From Anabaena sp. FACHB-1237 (GTDB lineage Bacteria; Cyanobacteriota; Cyanobacteriia; Cyanobacteriales; Nostocaceae), in the NCBI RefSeq assembly GCF_014696225.1, contig NZ_JACJPV010000003.1, positions 136,190-200,189 of the forward strand: a stretch of DNA of 64,000 nt, written 5' to 3'. The translations under genes and the position numbers were made by a program. The notes below the pieces were generated by a model. That model had not been told where the DNA came from. It did no database searches and saw only the letters and a program-made list of their open reading frames with translations. Numbering within the stretch: the stretch's first letter is position 1; each line of letters starts with the position of its first letter. Of this stretch, positions 55,477-64,000 are shown in pieces.

Positions 55477-56373
55477 ATGGAACAGGATAAAATAACTCTG
55501 TCCATCAATATATTTACAAAATTATACGTGAATCTGTTACTACTTTTCCGGGAAAAAATAGCAATTAGGGACTTTGTATATAGATTTTTAGCCTCTAGTG
55601 TCAGTGTTTGCACTATACATGGAGAAATTAGACCCATAGAAGTTAAAAAAGTTCCTCTATATCAGGGTAGATATAATTATCAAGTTTTGTATATTTCTGG
55701 GGTAGTATTGGCGATGTCACTGTCTCATAATTCTTCTGTGATGGAAGTGGCTCAAGCGATCGCTGGCCATTTATCTCACAATTGTGATAATTTACTTAAT
55801 GTTGTGGTAGTTCCCCCTGGTTGGATTCACATACACTTAACTGATTTTACTTTGGCGGCTTGGTTGCAAACTGTTACTCTTGATGGTTTTGATGTTCCTG
55901 AGTTAGATTTTTCTCGTGAACAAGATTTGTCAGTTATTTTTAAAATTCAATATGTTCATGCTCGTTGTGTGTCTTTGTTACGCACAGCAGACAGAGAAAA
56001 TTTAATTAAGTTAATATATACTAATAGTGGCAATGTCCTTAGTGCTGAATCCTTACCTTGGTTAAATGGCAATAATCAATTATATTTACATCACCATGAT
56101 GAGCGTTTTCTCTTACATCAATTAATTAAAATGGTAGATATTTTATTTGATAATGATTGTAAACACTATAAATCTATGAATTGGTTAGAAGCAGGTTATA
56201 AGTTATGCCAGGCTTGGGAGAAATTTTGGAGTAGTTGTCGTATTTGGGGAGAAGTAAAAACTGATACTGTGGAATTAAGTCAAAGTAGATTAGGATTATT
56301 AATTGTGACGCATCTAGTTTTAAAGTCTTTGTTAGAAAGGAGATTAGGGGTTGTTGCGCCGTTGGAATTGTGA
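55477..56373 (+). CDS. Orphan DALR anticodon-binding domain protein
   Basis: The 298-residue protein has a C-terminal helical domain (about 180-298; DLSVIFKIQYVHARCVSLLR, FLLHQLIKMVDILFDNDCKH, LCQAWEKFWSSCRIWG, SRLGLLIVTHLVLKSLLERR) matching the DALR fold of arginyl-tRNA synthetase. The N-terminal part resembles the ArgRS Add-1-type entry region (VAQAIAGHLSHNCDNLLNVV, VVPPGWIHIHLTDFTLAAWL). No HIGH or KMSKS catalytic motifs are present. It cannot charge tRNA alone and may bind tRNA or act as a regulator. Such paralogs are conserved in cyanobacteria. Confidence 0.8.
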   Translation: MEQDKITLSINIFTKLYVNLLLLFREKIAIRDFVYRFLASSVSVCTIHGEIRPIEVKKVPLYQGRYNYQVLYISGVVLAMSLSHNSSVMEVAQAIAGHLSHNCDNLLNVVVVPPGWIHIHLTDFTLAAWLQTVTLDGFDVPELDFSREQDLSVIFKIQYVHARCVSLLRTADRENLIKLIYTNSGNVLSAESLPWLNGNNQLYLHHHDERFLLHQLIKMVDILFDNDCKHYKSMNWLEAGYKLCQAWEKFWSSCRIWGEVKTDTVELSQSRLGLLIVTHLVLKSLLERRLGVVAPLEL

Positions 56374-56396
56374 AGTTAGTTGTCAGATATTAGTAT

Positions 56397-56999
56397 TCAT
56401 TCTTTTTGTTCTGTTAACCAAATTTCTAAATCTGCTAAAATGGAAAACTCAAATATTATCTCTCTTAACAGTTCTAACTTGTTTAAAGGTAATAATTGTA
56501 TCTGTTCTATGATAGATAAATTAATTTCTTGAAAACGATAATTTATCAACATGATAATCCATTTTATACATTGTTGTTTTTCACCTTTTTGTAAAATATG
56601 CTCATAAAATATTGATTCTTGTATGCTATCTTCCCGTAAAATTTGACTAATAATAATCACATCTTTTTCAAATTTTAATTCTGCTATAAGTTCTGTACAT
56701 TTGATATTTTGTTTTTCATTTTTTTGTCGTTGTGCTATTTTTGTTAATACTTTGTTTATGTTATTTTTGGTGATTTTTTCCTCTAAAACGCGGGAAAGCG
56801 ATCTCCATAATTGCGAACCAACGTCTTTAATATACCCTGGATCGTAATCATACTTTATAGCTATGTTGAAGTACGTCTCTCCTTTCCAAGACTGACTGAA
56901 TACAATTTCTTGAATTGTTGTTAAGCGTCCTCGCTTTAATAGTTGCTCAACTAGTGCTATCGCTTCACTAACTGTAAGCATCTCTTCTTCAACCATCAT
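56397..56999 (-). CDS. vMAP-type HTH plus DUF4351-like protein
   Basis: The 200-residue protein has an N-terminal HTH (about 6-85): LTVSEAIALVEQLLKRGRLT, VFSQSWKGETYFNIAIKYDY, IKDVGSQLWRSLSRVLEEKI. It aligns block by block with the N-terminus of the AAA gene at 58993. This matches the vWA-MoxR-associated N-terminal HTH. The C-terminus (about 145-200; QEINLSIIEQIQLLPLNKLE, LLREIIFEFSILADLEIWL) is a DUF4351-like helical module, usually found after Rpn/PD-(D/E)xK transposase-like proteins. The pairing looks unusual. MMVEEE is the start; ATG 56996 is equivalent. Confidence 0.75.
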   Translation of the reverse strand: MMVEEEMLTVSEAIALVEQLLKRGRLTTIQEIVFSQSWKGETYFNIAIKYDYDPGYIKDVGSQLWRSLSRVLEEKITKNNINKVLTKIAQRQKNEKQNIKCTELIAELKFEKDVIIISQILREDSIQESIFYEHILQKGEKQQCIKWIIMLINYRFQEINLSIIEQIQLLPLNKLELLREIIFEFSILADLEIWLTEQKE

Positions 57000-57441
57000 T
57001 TACTCTTTTATAAAAATTAAGTAAAGTTTAAGTAAAGTTAGTATGACAAGGGTGATTTGATTGCTGTATTATACGGAGTGCATAATTTCACTCAGTTGTA
57101 ATTGCAATTTGGTTTGTGACATATCAGATTTATTCACAATCGTGACATAAATGCTTGTTTTTGTCAAGTTTTTATCAACGCATCAAAGTCAATTTTGTAA
57201 TTTTTTTATAAATTTTTCTATAAGTACAATTGCACTAAAGTTAAAAAATAGCAAATTTATGGCTGATATTTGGTCAAATTAGAAAAAATCAGCATTTTTA
57301 CTCAAGAAAGATACGTACAATATTATATGATTTTCCTTTGTTTTAGGCACAGATGGAAGTTGAGAATAATTCTAAATAATTCTAAAAAATAGTCACATCC
57401 GTGATAAGATACTGATATAATCAACTGAGTCTAATGACAAA
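57000..57441. other. AT-rich divergent intergenic region
   Basis: This is the spacer between the divergent HTH-DUF4351 and HTH-TPR genes. It is strongly AT-rich, with AAGTAAAGTTTAAGTAAAGT short repeats at about 57018. No gene, RNA or palindrome is recognised; both promoters should lie here. Confidence 0.5.
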
Positions 57442-58476
57442 ATGAACCAAGAACAGTTTGAACTCATATTTGAAAAACTGACAACCAGACTGAAGGAAGT
57501 GTTGCAAAGGATACTCGCAGGAGAAACAGATGCAGATATAGCAGCAGCTATGGAAATTGGAGAACCTACAGTCAGAAAACATATTGAAAGAATATGTGAA
57601 AAATTTGGATTGAGTAATGAAAATTCTGATATTCGTCGCCATAAACGCTCAGACTTAGTAACATTAGTTGCTAAATATAAGCCTGATTTATTAACTGAAT
57701 ACCAGCTTAAATTTACACATCAAATAGAAGCAATAACCGATAAAAATGATCATAATATCTGCGATTTTATCTTACAATTGCTATCAGTTAATCATCCCAT
57801 AAACGAAGAATTTAATAAATTTATCCTACGTTTTAATTGCAATGAACAGGAGAAAAAACAAATTGCTAAATCTCTGAATAAAATTGGATATGAACATTAT
57901 TTAAACAGTGATTTTAATATAGCTTTATCCTATTTAAAATTGGCAATTGAATTTAAACATGATTTCGCATCTGCTCATTATAATTTGGGCGCAACCTACG
58001 AAAAAATAGATCATTGGATTCCAGCTTGTGAACATTATAAAGTTGCTATGCGATATCAAAATCGCGCTGGAGAAGCGGCAATTAATAATTTAGCTAGGTT
58101 GGAAATTTTACAAGGAAATAGTGCTGCTGCTGTAGAAATGATTGCGCCAATTTTATCCAAAGTTAAAGATCACACAGTTAAAGCTGCATTACATAAAAAC
58201 CTTGGTTGGGCTTATTTTCAGCAAACTTTTTATGAACTAGCAAAACAGCATTTATTCATATCTTTAGAATTGGAAAATGATTACCCTCCAGCTTATTGCT
58301 TATTAGCACAAGTTCAAGCAGCAGTAGGAGATAAAGAAAATTCTATAATATTCTGGAGAAAATTCCTGGAATCTTATGCCCAAGAGCAAAAATTAAAAAG
58401 TGTTCGATCTCATTTACCAGAATTAGAAATTTGGAAACTTGATGCTATGAGAAATATTATGGAAACAGCGATTTAA
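57442..58476 (+). CDS. LuxR-type HTH plus TPR protein
   Basis: The 344-residue protein has an N-terminal helix-turn-helix (about 5-60): FEKLTTRLKEVLQRILAGET, DADIAAAMEIGEPTVRKHIE, ICEKFGL. This resembles the LuxR/GerE C-terminal domain placed at the N-terminus, as in cyanobacterial HTH-NB-ARC/TPR signalling proteins. A middle helical region (about 85-145) precedes at least four TPR units (GYEHYLNSDFNIALSYLKLA, AHYNLGATYEKIDHWIPACE, LGWAYFQQTFYELAKQHLFI, AYCLLAQVQAAVGDKENSII). It probably regulates through protein contacts. It is the first of three plus-strand genes in this cluster. Confidence 0.8.
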   Translation: MNQEQFELIFEKLTTRLKEVLQRILAGETDADIAAAMEIGEPTVRKHIERICEKFGLSNENSDIRRHKRSDLVTLVAKYKPDLLTEYQLKFTHQIEAITDKNDHNICDFILQLLSVNHPINEEFNKFILRFNCNEQEKKQIAKSLNKIGYEHYLNSDFNIALSYLKLAIEFKHDFASAHYNLGATYEKIDHWIPACEHYKVAMRYQNRAGEAAINNLARLEILQGNSAAAVEMIAPILSKVKDHTVKAALHKNLGWAYFQQTFYELAKQHLFISLELENDYPPAYCLLAQVQAAVGDKENSIIFWRKFLESYAQEQKLKSVRSHLPELEIWKLDAMRNIMETAI

Positions 58477-58530
58477 AAGGTATATAATTAGGATAATCGC
58501 TGTGTTTTTTTGTTTGATATATTTGATATA

Positions 58531-58635
58531 TTAATTGGGCGGAACGATTGGATCATCATCCTCATCATCACCATTAATTCTGTTTCCTATGATTGATAAT
58601 ATTGATAATGTAAATATCATGGCTCGTTTCTCCAT
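58531..58635 (-). CDS. Possible small acidic-tailed peptide gene (34 aa)
   Basis: The frame reads MEKRAMIFTLSILSIIGNRI, then NGDDEDDDPIVPPN. It has a short hydrophobic helix and a strongly acidic tail. An internal ATG at 58620 follows a GGAGAAACGAGCC stretch that could serve as ribosome site, giving 29 residues. No family is known. It may be chance, but the amphipathic design next to a signalling cluster is worth recording. Confidence 0.3.
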   Translation of the reverse strand: MEKRAMIFTLSILSIIGNRINGDDEDDDPIVPPN

Positions 58636-58877
58636 TAAGATTAATTGATGAATAAATCAAGAAGAAGCGAGGGTACCCATTTCGCTGTTTAAGTTTCTTG
58701 TTTCATATCTTTTGATTTGATGTTTTTATTATGCGTGGATTTAGATAAAATTCAAACACTAAAAAATAGGGAATATTTATCTAAGTTTAGGACCAATTTA
58801 AACTAAAATAAGTAGTAAAAAATAAGTGGGAGTTATATTGATTAGTTAAAAAGTAGGGAAAAGTAAGGTAGAATCAG

Positions 58878-58910
58878 AAAATCCCCGATTTCTTAAAGAA
58901 GTCAGGGATA
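58878..58910. repeat. Degenerate copy of the 33-bp palindrome
   Basis: It reads AAATCCCCGATTTCTTAAAG and then AAGTCAGGGATAT, with three mismatches from a perfect palindrome. It is the tenth and most diverged copy in the window. Confidence 0.7.
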
Positions 58911-58992
58911 TGAGCCATAAATTAGGATAATTGCTTGATCCAATAATCAAATTACGGTAAAATTATAAACATTGATTTTATGTATATTATTT

Positions 58993-60357
58993 ATGTCATT
59001 CAAAGTAGATATATCTTGGGAGCAAATTCAAGAATTTGTGGATGAAGTTGTCTGGAAATATACTGATAAACATCTAACCGATGTGGAAGTACAGGTACTC
59101 AAAGGAAGTTGGGAAGGGAAAAAGTATGAAGATATTGCTACAGAACTACATTTAACTACTACATATATTCAAAATGATGTTGGTGCTAAATTATGGAAAA
59201 AGCTCACAGATATTATAGGAGAACCAGTGAGTAAAAGTAATTTTCGTCAAGCACTGTATCGGGAAAGAGAAAAACGAAAAACGCCACAAATAGTCTTATC
59301 TATGAACAGACTGGAACTTCCTCATAACCCAGTATCCCTAAATTCTCCTTTTTATGTAGAGCGATACTCTATTGAATCTCAAAATTATACCATTGAATCT
59401 TTATGTTATCAAGCGATCGCTCAACCTGCTGCACTTATCCGCATCAAAGCACCAAGACAAATGGGAAAAACCTCACTACTGGACAGAATTTTAGCTCAAT
59501 CACGTAAATATGATTATCTAACAGTACGCTTAAATATACAAGATGTAGATGAATCAAACTTTAGCAACCTAGATAATTTTTTACGTTGGTTTTGTACATA
59601 CATTAGCCTAGAATTAGGTATTACAGATCGTGTTGATGATTTTTGGAAGCAGCCAATTGGTAGTAAAATTAGTTGTAAAACTTATCTGCAAAATTACATT
59701 CTTAAAGAAATTAATACTCCTTTAGTGTTAGCTTGTGATGAAGTAGATCGAGTTTTTAACTACCCTCAAATTGCTCAAGATTTTTTTGGACTGTTGCGAA
59801 GTTGTCATGAAGAAGCTAATAATCGAGATATATGGAAACAAATGCGCTTAGTTGTAGTACATTCCACAGAAAATTATGGATTATTAGATATTAACCATTC
59901 ACCTTTTAATGTGGGAGAACCAGTAGAATTAACTGAGTTTACCGCAGAACAAGTACAAGATTTAGCACAGCGTCATCAACTGAATTGGAATCATAGTTTA
60001 GTGCAACAATTGATGACTATGATAGGAGGTCATCCATACTTAGTGCGATTAGCATTTTATCACCTCGCTCAACCTGCTCCCGGAAAGTGGGGAAATATCA
60101 AACGGTTATTACAAGACGCGCCTACCGATGCCGGAATTTATACTCAGCACTTACGTCGACTTTTAGGAATGCTGAGGGAAAATACCAAACTAGCAGCAGC
60201 ATTTACCAGGGTTATTAACAGTAGTGAACCAGCGCAATTAGATTCTATTCTGGCATATCAATTGTACAGCATCGGGCTAATTAAATGGCAACATAATCAA
60301 GTTATACCTCGCTGTGAATTGTACCGACAGTATTTTCGAGAAAGGTTAGAAAATTGA
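58993..60357 (+). CDS. vMAP-type HTH plus AAA-like ATPase
   Basis: ATG 58993 (MSFKVDISW) is preferred over a TTG at 58972, giving 454 residues. The N-terminal HTH (about 5-85) has WEQIQEFVDEVVWKYTDKHL, VLKGSWEGKKYEDIATELHL, IQNDVGAKLWKKLTDIIGEP, homologous to the gene at 56397. An AAA-like (AAA_35) ATPase follows, with Walker A APRQMGKTSLLD and Walker B LVLACDEVDRVF, then HSPFNVGEPVELTEFTAEQV, MIGGHPYLVRLAFY. The family is widespread in cyanobacterial conflict/signalling proteins, usually with extra effector domains. None is present here, so the effector could be the next gene, which follows after 121 bases. Confidence 0.85.
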   Translation: MSFKVDISWEQIQEFVDEVVWKYTDKHLTDVEVQVLKGSWEGKKYEDIATELHLTTTYIQNDVGAKLWKKLTDIIGEPVSKSNFRQALYREREKRKTPQIVLSMNRLELPHNPVSLNSPFYVERYSIESQNYTIESLCYQAIAQPAALIRIKAPRQMGKTSLLDRILAQSRKYDYLTVRLNIQDVDESNFSNLDNFLRWFCTYISLELGITDRVDDFWKQPIGSKISCKTYLQNYILKEINTPLVLACDEVDRVFNYPQIAQDFFGLLRSCHEEANNRDIWKQMRLVVVHSTENYGLLDINHSPFNVGEPVELTEFTAEQVQDLAQRHQLNWNHSLVQQLMTMIGGHPYLVRLAFYHLAQPAPGKWGNIKRLLQDAPTDAGIYTQHLRRLLGMLRENTKLAAAFTRVINSSEPAQLDSILAYQLYSIGLIKWQHNQVIPRCELYRQYFRERLEN

Positions 60358-60413
60358 CCATCTCAAAGTGATATATTAATTATGCAAGTTGCTAATCATC
60401 TAGTTGAGATTGG

Positions 60414-60441
60414 TAATTAGTAATTAGTAATTAGTAATTGG
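60414..60441. repeat. Heptamer array (TAGTAAT)n
   Basis: Four tandem TTAGTAA-type heptamers lie in the short gap between the two AAA genes, just upstream of the second gene. They may affect spacing of its promoter. Confidence 0.6.
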
Positions 60442-60478
60442 TGATAAAATACCAGTTTAAATCCTGTACATCTATAAT

Positions 60479-62611
60479 ATGCAACGCCATTTTAATTATT
60501 ACAAAGTTGGGGGTAGTTTACCATCTGATATTCCCAGCTATGTAAAACGACAAGCAGACGAAGAACTGTATCAAGGTTTAAAAAATGGAGATTTTTGTTG
60601 TGTGTTCAATTCCCGACAAATGGGAAAATCTAGCTTGCGGGTACAAACCAGAAAAAAACTTGAATGTACAGGAATAAAATGTACTTCTATTGATATGACA
60701 AGTATAGGTAGTTGTGAATCCACTGCTGAAAAGTTTTATGCTGATATAACCTTTGAATTGTGGTCTGGTTTTTTTGATGATTCATATACTTTTTCTCAAT
60801 GGTGGGAAAACCATAAATTTTTGTCACCAGTACAGCGATTAAGTCAGTTTATTGACAAGGTTTTGTTAACCACATTACCCGAAAATATTGTAATTTTTAT
60901 TGACGAAATTGATAACTTAATCAACAGAGAAACTAAAGATGAATTTTTAGAATTTATTCGTGCTTGTTATAATCAACGTGCAGAAAAAACAGAATATAAA
61001 CGAGTTACTTTTTGTTTACTGGGAGTAGTAACACCATCAGATTTAAAAGATAAAACAGGTACACCTTTTAATATTGGTAGAACAATTGAGTTAACTGGTT
61101 TCAAAATACAAGAAGTGATTCCATCTTTATCTCAAGGACTGCTGGAAAAAGTAGATGATCCCAAAATAGTTTTAGAACAGATATTATATTGGACTGGAGG
61201 ACAACCATTTCTCACTCAAAAATTATGCAAATTAATTATTGAAAAATCTGAAACCCGAAAACCTAATATTAATAATTTAGTGCAAAATTATATTATTGAA
61301 AATTGGGAATTTCAAGATGAACCGGAACATTTAAGAACTATTAGAAATCGTCTGGTTACTGAGAAAGAATTGATTTATACAAGATTGGAAATTTATCGGC
61401 AAATATTGAGAAATTACAGTATAGATACTGATGATAACCCTGAAAAAATGGCATTAAGATTATCAGGATTAGTGGTTAATCAACAAGGGAAAATGAGTGT
61501 TTATAACCCCATATATGAAAAAGTTTTTAATGAAGATTGGATTGATAAGCAATTATTTATCAAGTCAACATCTGCATCATCGGAGATAAATACTAATGCA
61601 AAAAATATCAAATTTTTAAACAAATTTTTAAGTTATGGTGTATTAGCAACTATAGGAATTATTCTAGCTGTAATTAGTGTCACATCACTAGCTTTTTCAT
61701 ATATGATAATTGACAGTAAACCTTGGCAGCTTGCATTTAATAAAAATGGGATGGGAGTGATATATGAATTTATTCGTACTTGTTTTTTATTAATGTTAGA
61801 AGTGTATTTAGTAGGTTATGAATTTAAGCAAGATGTCATTCATTTGATTTTGGATAAAAAGTTTGTTTTCAGACGCAAGGTAATGTTTGCTATAGCCTTA
61901 ATATTTTTAACTATTGTCCTATTTCATCACTTGTGGTATGGTCCTCATGAATTATTGGGAAATAATCAAGTTAGCAACAATGAATATTTTTATCATTATC
62001 TACTACCCTATATATGTTATTTGCCATATTCCTTAATTAACTTTATTTGTATAGGTTCTGTTGTAGCCAATTTGAGTATCAATATTGTCATAGAAGATTG
62101 TAAATGGATTGGTTTAAAAATGCAAGAATATAAAACCTATCTGCGAGAAATTAGTAAGGATTCAGAAAAATATACTGCTGAGGATATTGTTGTGATTAAT
62201 CAGAGAATTATTCAGCAATTAAAGCAAATATATTTAGAGTTTATTCAAAAAACTCAACCGCATCTTAATCTATTTTTAGGGATTCAAATTGCTATTTCTA
62301 CATTGAATACAAGTAATTTTTCAAAAAGTGCCTATACATGGACACAATTATTTTTTACATTTAGCTTAGTTCCCCCTATAAGTACATTGATTCTATGGGG
62401 ATTATTAGGATACAATAAAATATTAGATCAAACTAACGAAGTTTTATTTAATTTAAACTGTGATTTCAGTGAAATTGAAAAAAAGTATAATCCTTTAAAT
62501 TTATTAAAGAAAATTCTTGTATCAAATTTTTTCTTTTGGATAATTTGTATAATATATATTTTAAAAATTATCTATTTTATGTTTACGTCTTATTTCAAAT
62601 GGTCTACTTGA
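60479..62611 (+). CDS. AAA-like ATPase fused to a polytopic membrane domain
   Basis: The 710-residue protein has an AAA-like domain (about 1-370) with [20 protein letters not shown], Walker [12 protein letters not shown], Walker [44 protein letters not shown]. Residues about 385-705 are different: five or six membrane helices (around 385-410, 427-446, 465-482, 500-531, 620-645, 680-705) with a cytosolic-looking helical insert. Common relatives carry WD40, TIR or peptidase effectors; a membrane effector suggests a pore or membrane-disrupting output. The membrane part matches no family I know. Confidence 0.8.
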   Translation: MQRHFNYYKVGGSLPSDIPSYVKRQADEELYQGLKNGDFCCVFNSRQMGKSSLRVQTRKKLECTGIKCTSIDMTSIGSCESTAEKFYADITFELWSGFFDDSYTFSQWWENHKFLSPVQRLSQFIDKVLLTTLPENIVIFIDEIDNLINRETKDEFLEFIRACYNQRAEKTEYKRVTFCLLGVVTPSDLKDKTGTPFNIGRTIELTGFKIQEVIPSLSQGLLEKVDDPKIVLEQILYWTGGQPFLTQKLCKLIIEKSETRKPNINNLVQNYIIENWEFQDEPEHLRTIRNRLVTEKELIYTRLEIYRQILRNYSIDTDDNPEKMALRLSGLVVNQQGKMSVYNPIYEKVFNEDWIDKQLFIKSTSASSEINTNAKNIKFLNKFLSYGVLATIGIILAVISVTSLAFSYMIIDSKPWQLAFNKNGMGVIYEFIRTCFLLMLEVYLVGYEFKQDVIHLILDKKFVFRRKVMFAIALIFLTIVLFHHLWYGPHELLGNNQVSNNEYFYHYLLPYICYLPYSLINFICIGSVVANLSINIVIEDCKWIGLKMQEYKTYLREISKDSEKYTAEDIVVINQRIIQQLKQIYLEFIQKTQPHLNLFLGIQIAISTLNTSNFSKSAYTWTQLFFTFSLVPPISTLILWGLLGYNKILDQTNEVLFNLNCDFSEIEKKYNPLNLLKKILVSNFFFWIICIIYILKIIYFMFTSYFKWST

Positions 62612-62736
62612 TATAGCAGGGAACAGGGAACAGAGTTGAAAATCCTGTATGGTTTTTTAGTTAAATTCTCTATCTCATTTAAGTGCATACTGTTATATAA
62701 TGCCAATAGAAAAATTTTCACTAAACCCTTTGATTT

Positions 62737-63273
62737 ATGTTTAAAATATCCAAAAGAAAAGTTACCAAAGCAGAAGCGGAGTTACTTGTTAGAGAAATAA
62801 AACTAACACCTAATATTATGGGTTATTCATTAAAGGAATGGATATCAGCCGAATATATTATAGTTGCGGAAGATGAACATGGTAAGATGGTAGGAGCTTG
62901 TTTAAATTATGATTTTGATGCAAATTGGTATAAGATAGCTGCATTATTTGTGATGGAAGAGTATAGGGGTATGGGTTTGGGAAAAATGTTATTTTATGAA
63001 TCATGTCAGGATGCGATAATTAGGGGGAAAAATATATATACTATGAGTATTAATGAAATTGTGATTAAAATGATGCAGGATTTAGATTTTTTGACTTTTA
63101 ATAGTTTATTACAAATGCCACAAATAACTAATGGAGATAAGTTAATATTTTATTCTCATTCTCTTGTATGGTTGATGAATTTTTACAGGGTTAAGGAAAT
63201 TATCAGAAAAACCATAGTTTATAATCATCACAAAACTTTTGTTTATGGAATTAAGTATTGCAGTAGTAAATAA
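62737..63273 (+). CDS. GNAT-family N-acetyltransferase
   Basis: The 178-residue protein carries the GNAT core: YIIVAEDEHGKMVGACLNYD, the conserved strand KIAALFVMEEYRGMGLGKML (motif A with R-G-M-G-L-G, the acetyl-CoA pyrophosphate loop), then AIIRGKNIYTMSINEIVIKM and LGFL-like DLDFLTF. The last 40 residues (LVWLMNFYRVKEIIRKTIVY) are a basic extension. The substrate is unknown. It follows the AAA-membrane gene by 125 bases on the same strand, with its own AT-rich leader. Confidence 0.85.
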   Translation: MFKISKRKVTKAEAELLVREIKLTPNIMGYSLKEWISAEYIIVAEDEHGKMVGACLNYDFDANWYKIAALFVMEEYRGMGLGKMLFYESCQDAIIRGKNIYTMSINEIVIKMMQDLDFLTFNSLLQMPQITNGDKLIFYSHSLVWLMNFYRVKEIIRKTIVYNHHKTFVYGIKYCSSK

Positions 63274-63461
63274 TCAGTGCTAAACCCCTATCTATATAAT
63301 TAAATCATAAAGCAATTTTGAATATCATGAATCTTTTTGTTGTTTTAACCAAGGGTTACGTAAATTTACTTACCAAAAAGATCAGACCTTTTCTGACCTT
63401 TTTCTGACCTTTAATTTTTATACAAAGCTATATCATCTTCTTTATAAACAATTATGGAAGA

Positions 63462-63909
63462 TTGATCATGGGTAAGTTGCTTTCTGTGTCGGCTGTGCCA
63501 GTTTTAGTTGTTGCTTTACTAACAACTGGGTTTAATTCCCAGAATCTTAAAGCTGAAACGCCTAAAGTAACAAATCAAACATCTCAAAATACTACCCCAA
63601 CACTGTTAGCTCAACGTACATTGAGACGTTCGTTTTTAACATCAAGAAAATGGCGTTTTGGACGTGACAATGGGACAACTATTGCAAATTCAATCCGCTT
63701 GAATGAAGATGGCACAATTACTGGTTATTACAACCAAAATGAAGATCACTGGGATATTGAAGTTAGTTTTCTATAACCCCAATAACGAGCCGACAACTCG
63801 TTTTGGTACATTTCGTAAAGATGGTAATAGATGGGTTTTGATTGGCGTACTACCAACAGGCGATCCTTCTAATCCTAGAATTGTTCTCGTATTGACCGAA
63901 ATCAAGTAA
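63462..63909 (+). pseudogene. Secreted-protein gene with a one-base frameshift
   Basis: Reading from ATG 63462 (or 63468) gives a signal peptide and LLAQRTLRRSFLTSRKWRFG, then RDNGTTIANSIRLNEDGTIT, GYYNQNEDHWDIEVSFL and a stop at 63774-63776. Another frame continues FYNPNNEPTTRFGTFRKDGN, RWVLIGVLPTGDPSNPRIVL and ends at 63907-63909. The shift maps to TTTT at 63767-63770: with three T the protein reads EVSFYNPNNEP without a break. The restored protein would be about 148 residues. Its family is not recognised; the lesion could be an error. Confidence 0.7.
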
Positions 63910-64000
63910 ATACAAGACTTTCCAAAGTTACATATTTTACTAAGTAGCAATCACTAGTGGTCTGTCAAGCGTAAAATTGTCTGTGTCCAATTTTTGGAAT

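Larger units (their letters stand above)
58477..58992. other. Intergenic between HTH-TPR and HTH-AAA genes
   Basis: It holds a possible 34-codon minus-strand ORF at 58531-58635 and one degenerate copy of the 33-bp palindrome at 58878-58910. The remainder is AT-rich without recognisable features. Confidence 0.5.

Overview
The window looks like chromosome from a filamentous, probably heterocystous cyanobacterium (Nostocales; Anabaena/Dolichospermum-like is an inference). The support is AT-rich DNA, many HIP1 octamers (GCGATCGC), cyanobacterial families (COP23, GUN4, PCP_red-like small protein, DUF29, Uma2, AAA-like/vMAP proteins) and a heavy load of short palindromic and MITE-like repeats. No rRNA, tRNA or CRISPR array was recognised. 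All functional names come from reading motifs; no database search was run.

Layout. 1-3402: the end of a PsbP-like protein, a COP23 protein and two secreted trypsin-like proteases, one fused to GUN4. 3661-4640: a RAYT (Y1) transposase between two copies of its palindromic repeat. 4672-7925: YHS-domain protein, membrane protein, FHA-flavoprotein fusion. 8761-13674: RluA-type pseudouridine synthase, SPFH protein, folP, tpiA, with repeat-rich gaps. 13876-14752: decayed genes. 14790-20521: solute-binding protein, rplT-rpmI, a duplicated-domain secreted protein, Uma2 nuclease, UvrD-like helicase. 20955-23396: a lipase with an injection-system-cargo-like N-terminus plus a small partner gene. 23768-27431: DUF29, ilvD, pentapeptide-TPR protein, small membrane protein. 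27997-33294: a Gld-type ABC operon (ATPase, permease, GldG-like, DUF4340). 33319-41280: purU, phytochelatin-synthase-like protease, secreted proteins, murG, then glycosyltransferase, TVP38/VTT protein and MerA-like reductase on one strand. 41392-42816: DUF697 GTPase-like protein.

43048-47120 looks like a small, partly broken defence region. It has a frameshifted beta-class DNA methyltransferase with an unrecognised partner ORF, broken or orphan antitoxin-like genes, and a large pentapeptide-repeat protein ending in an Mrr-type nuclease domain. 47154-52994 returns to housekeeping: PCP_red-like protein, thiC under a TPP riboswitch, a beta-propeller-like protein and a permease pair. After a 1.5-kb repeat-rich gap come a Crp/Fnr regulator and an orphan DALR-domain protein. 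56397-62611 then holds four signalling or conflict-type genes: HTH-DUF4351, HTH-TPR, HTH-AAA, and AAA fused to a polytopic membrane domain. The window ends with a GNAT enzyme and a frameshifted secreted-protein gene.

The best candidates for undescribed biology are the lipase/partner cassette (20955-23396), the pentapeptide-Mrr fusion (45150-47120) and the vMAP-type HTH/AAA cluster with its AAA-membrane fusion (56397-62611). Several dispersed repeat families also stand out: a 33-bp perfect palindrome with ten copies, a 108-bp inverted-repeat element with two nearly identical copies, and an element bounded by AGGACTTACGCAA.
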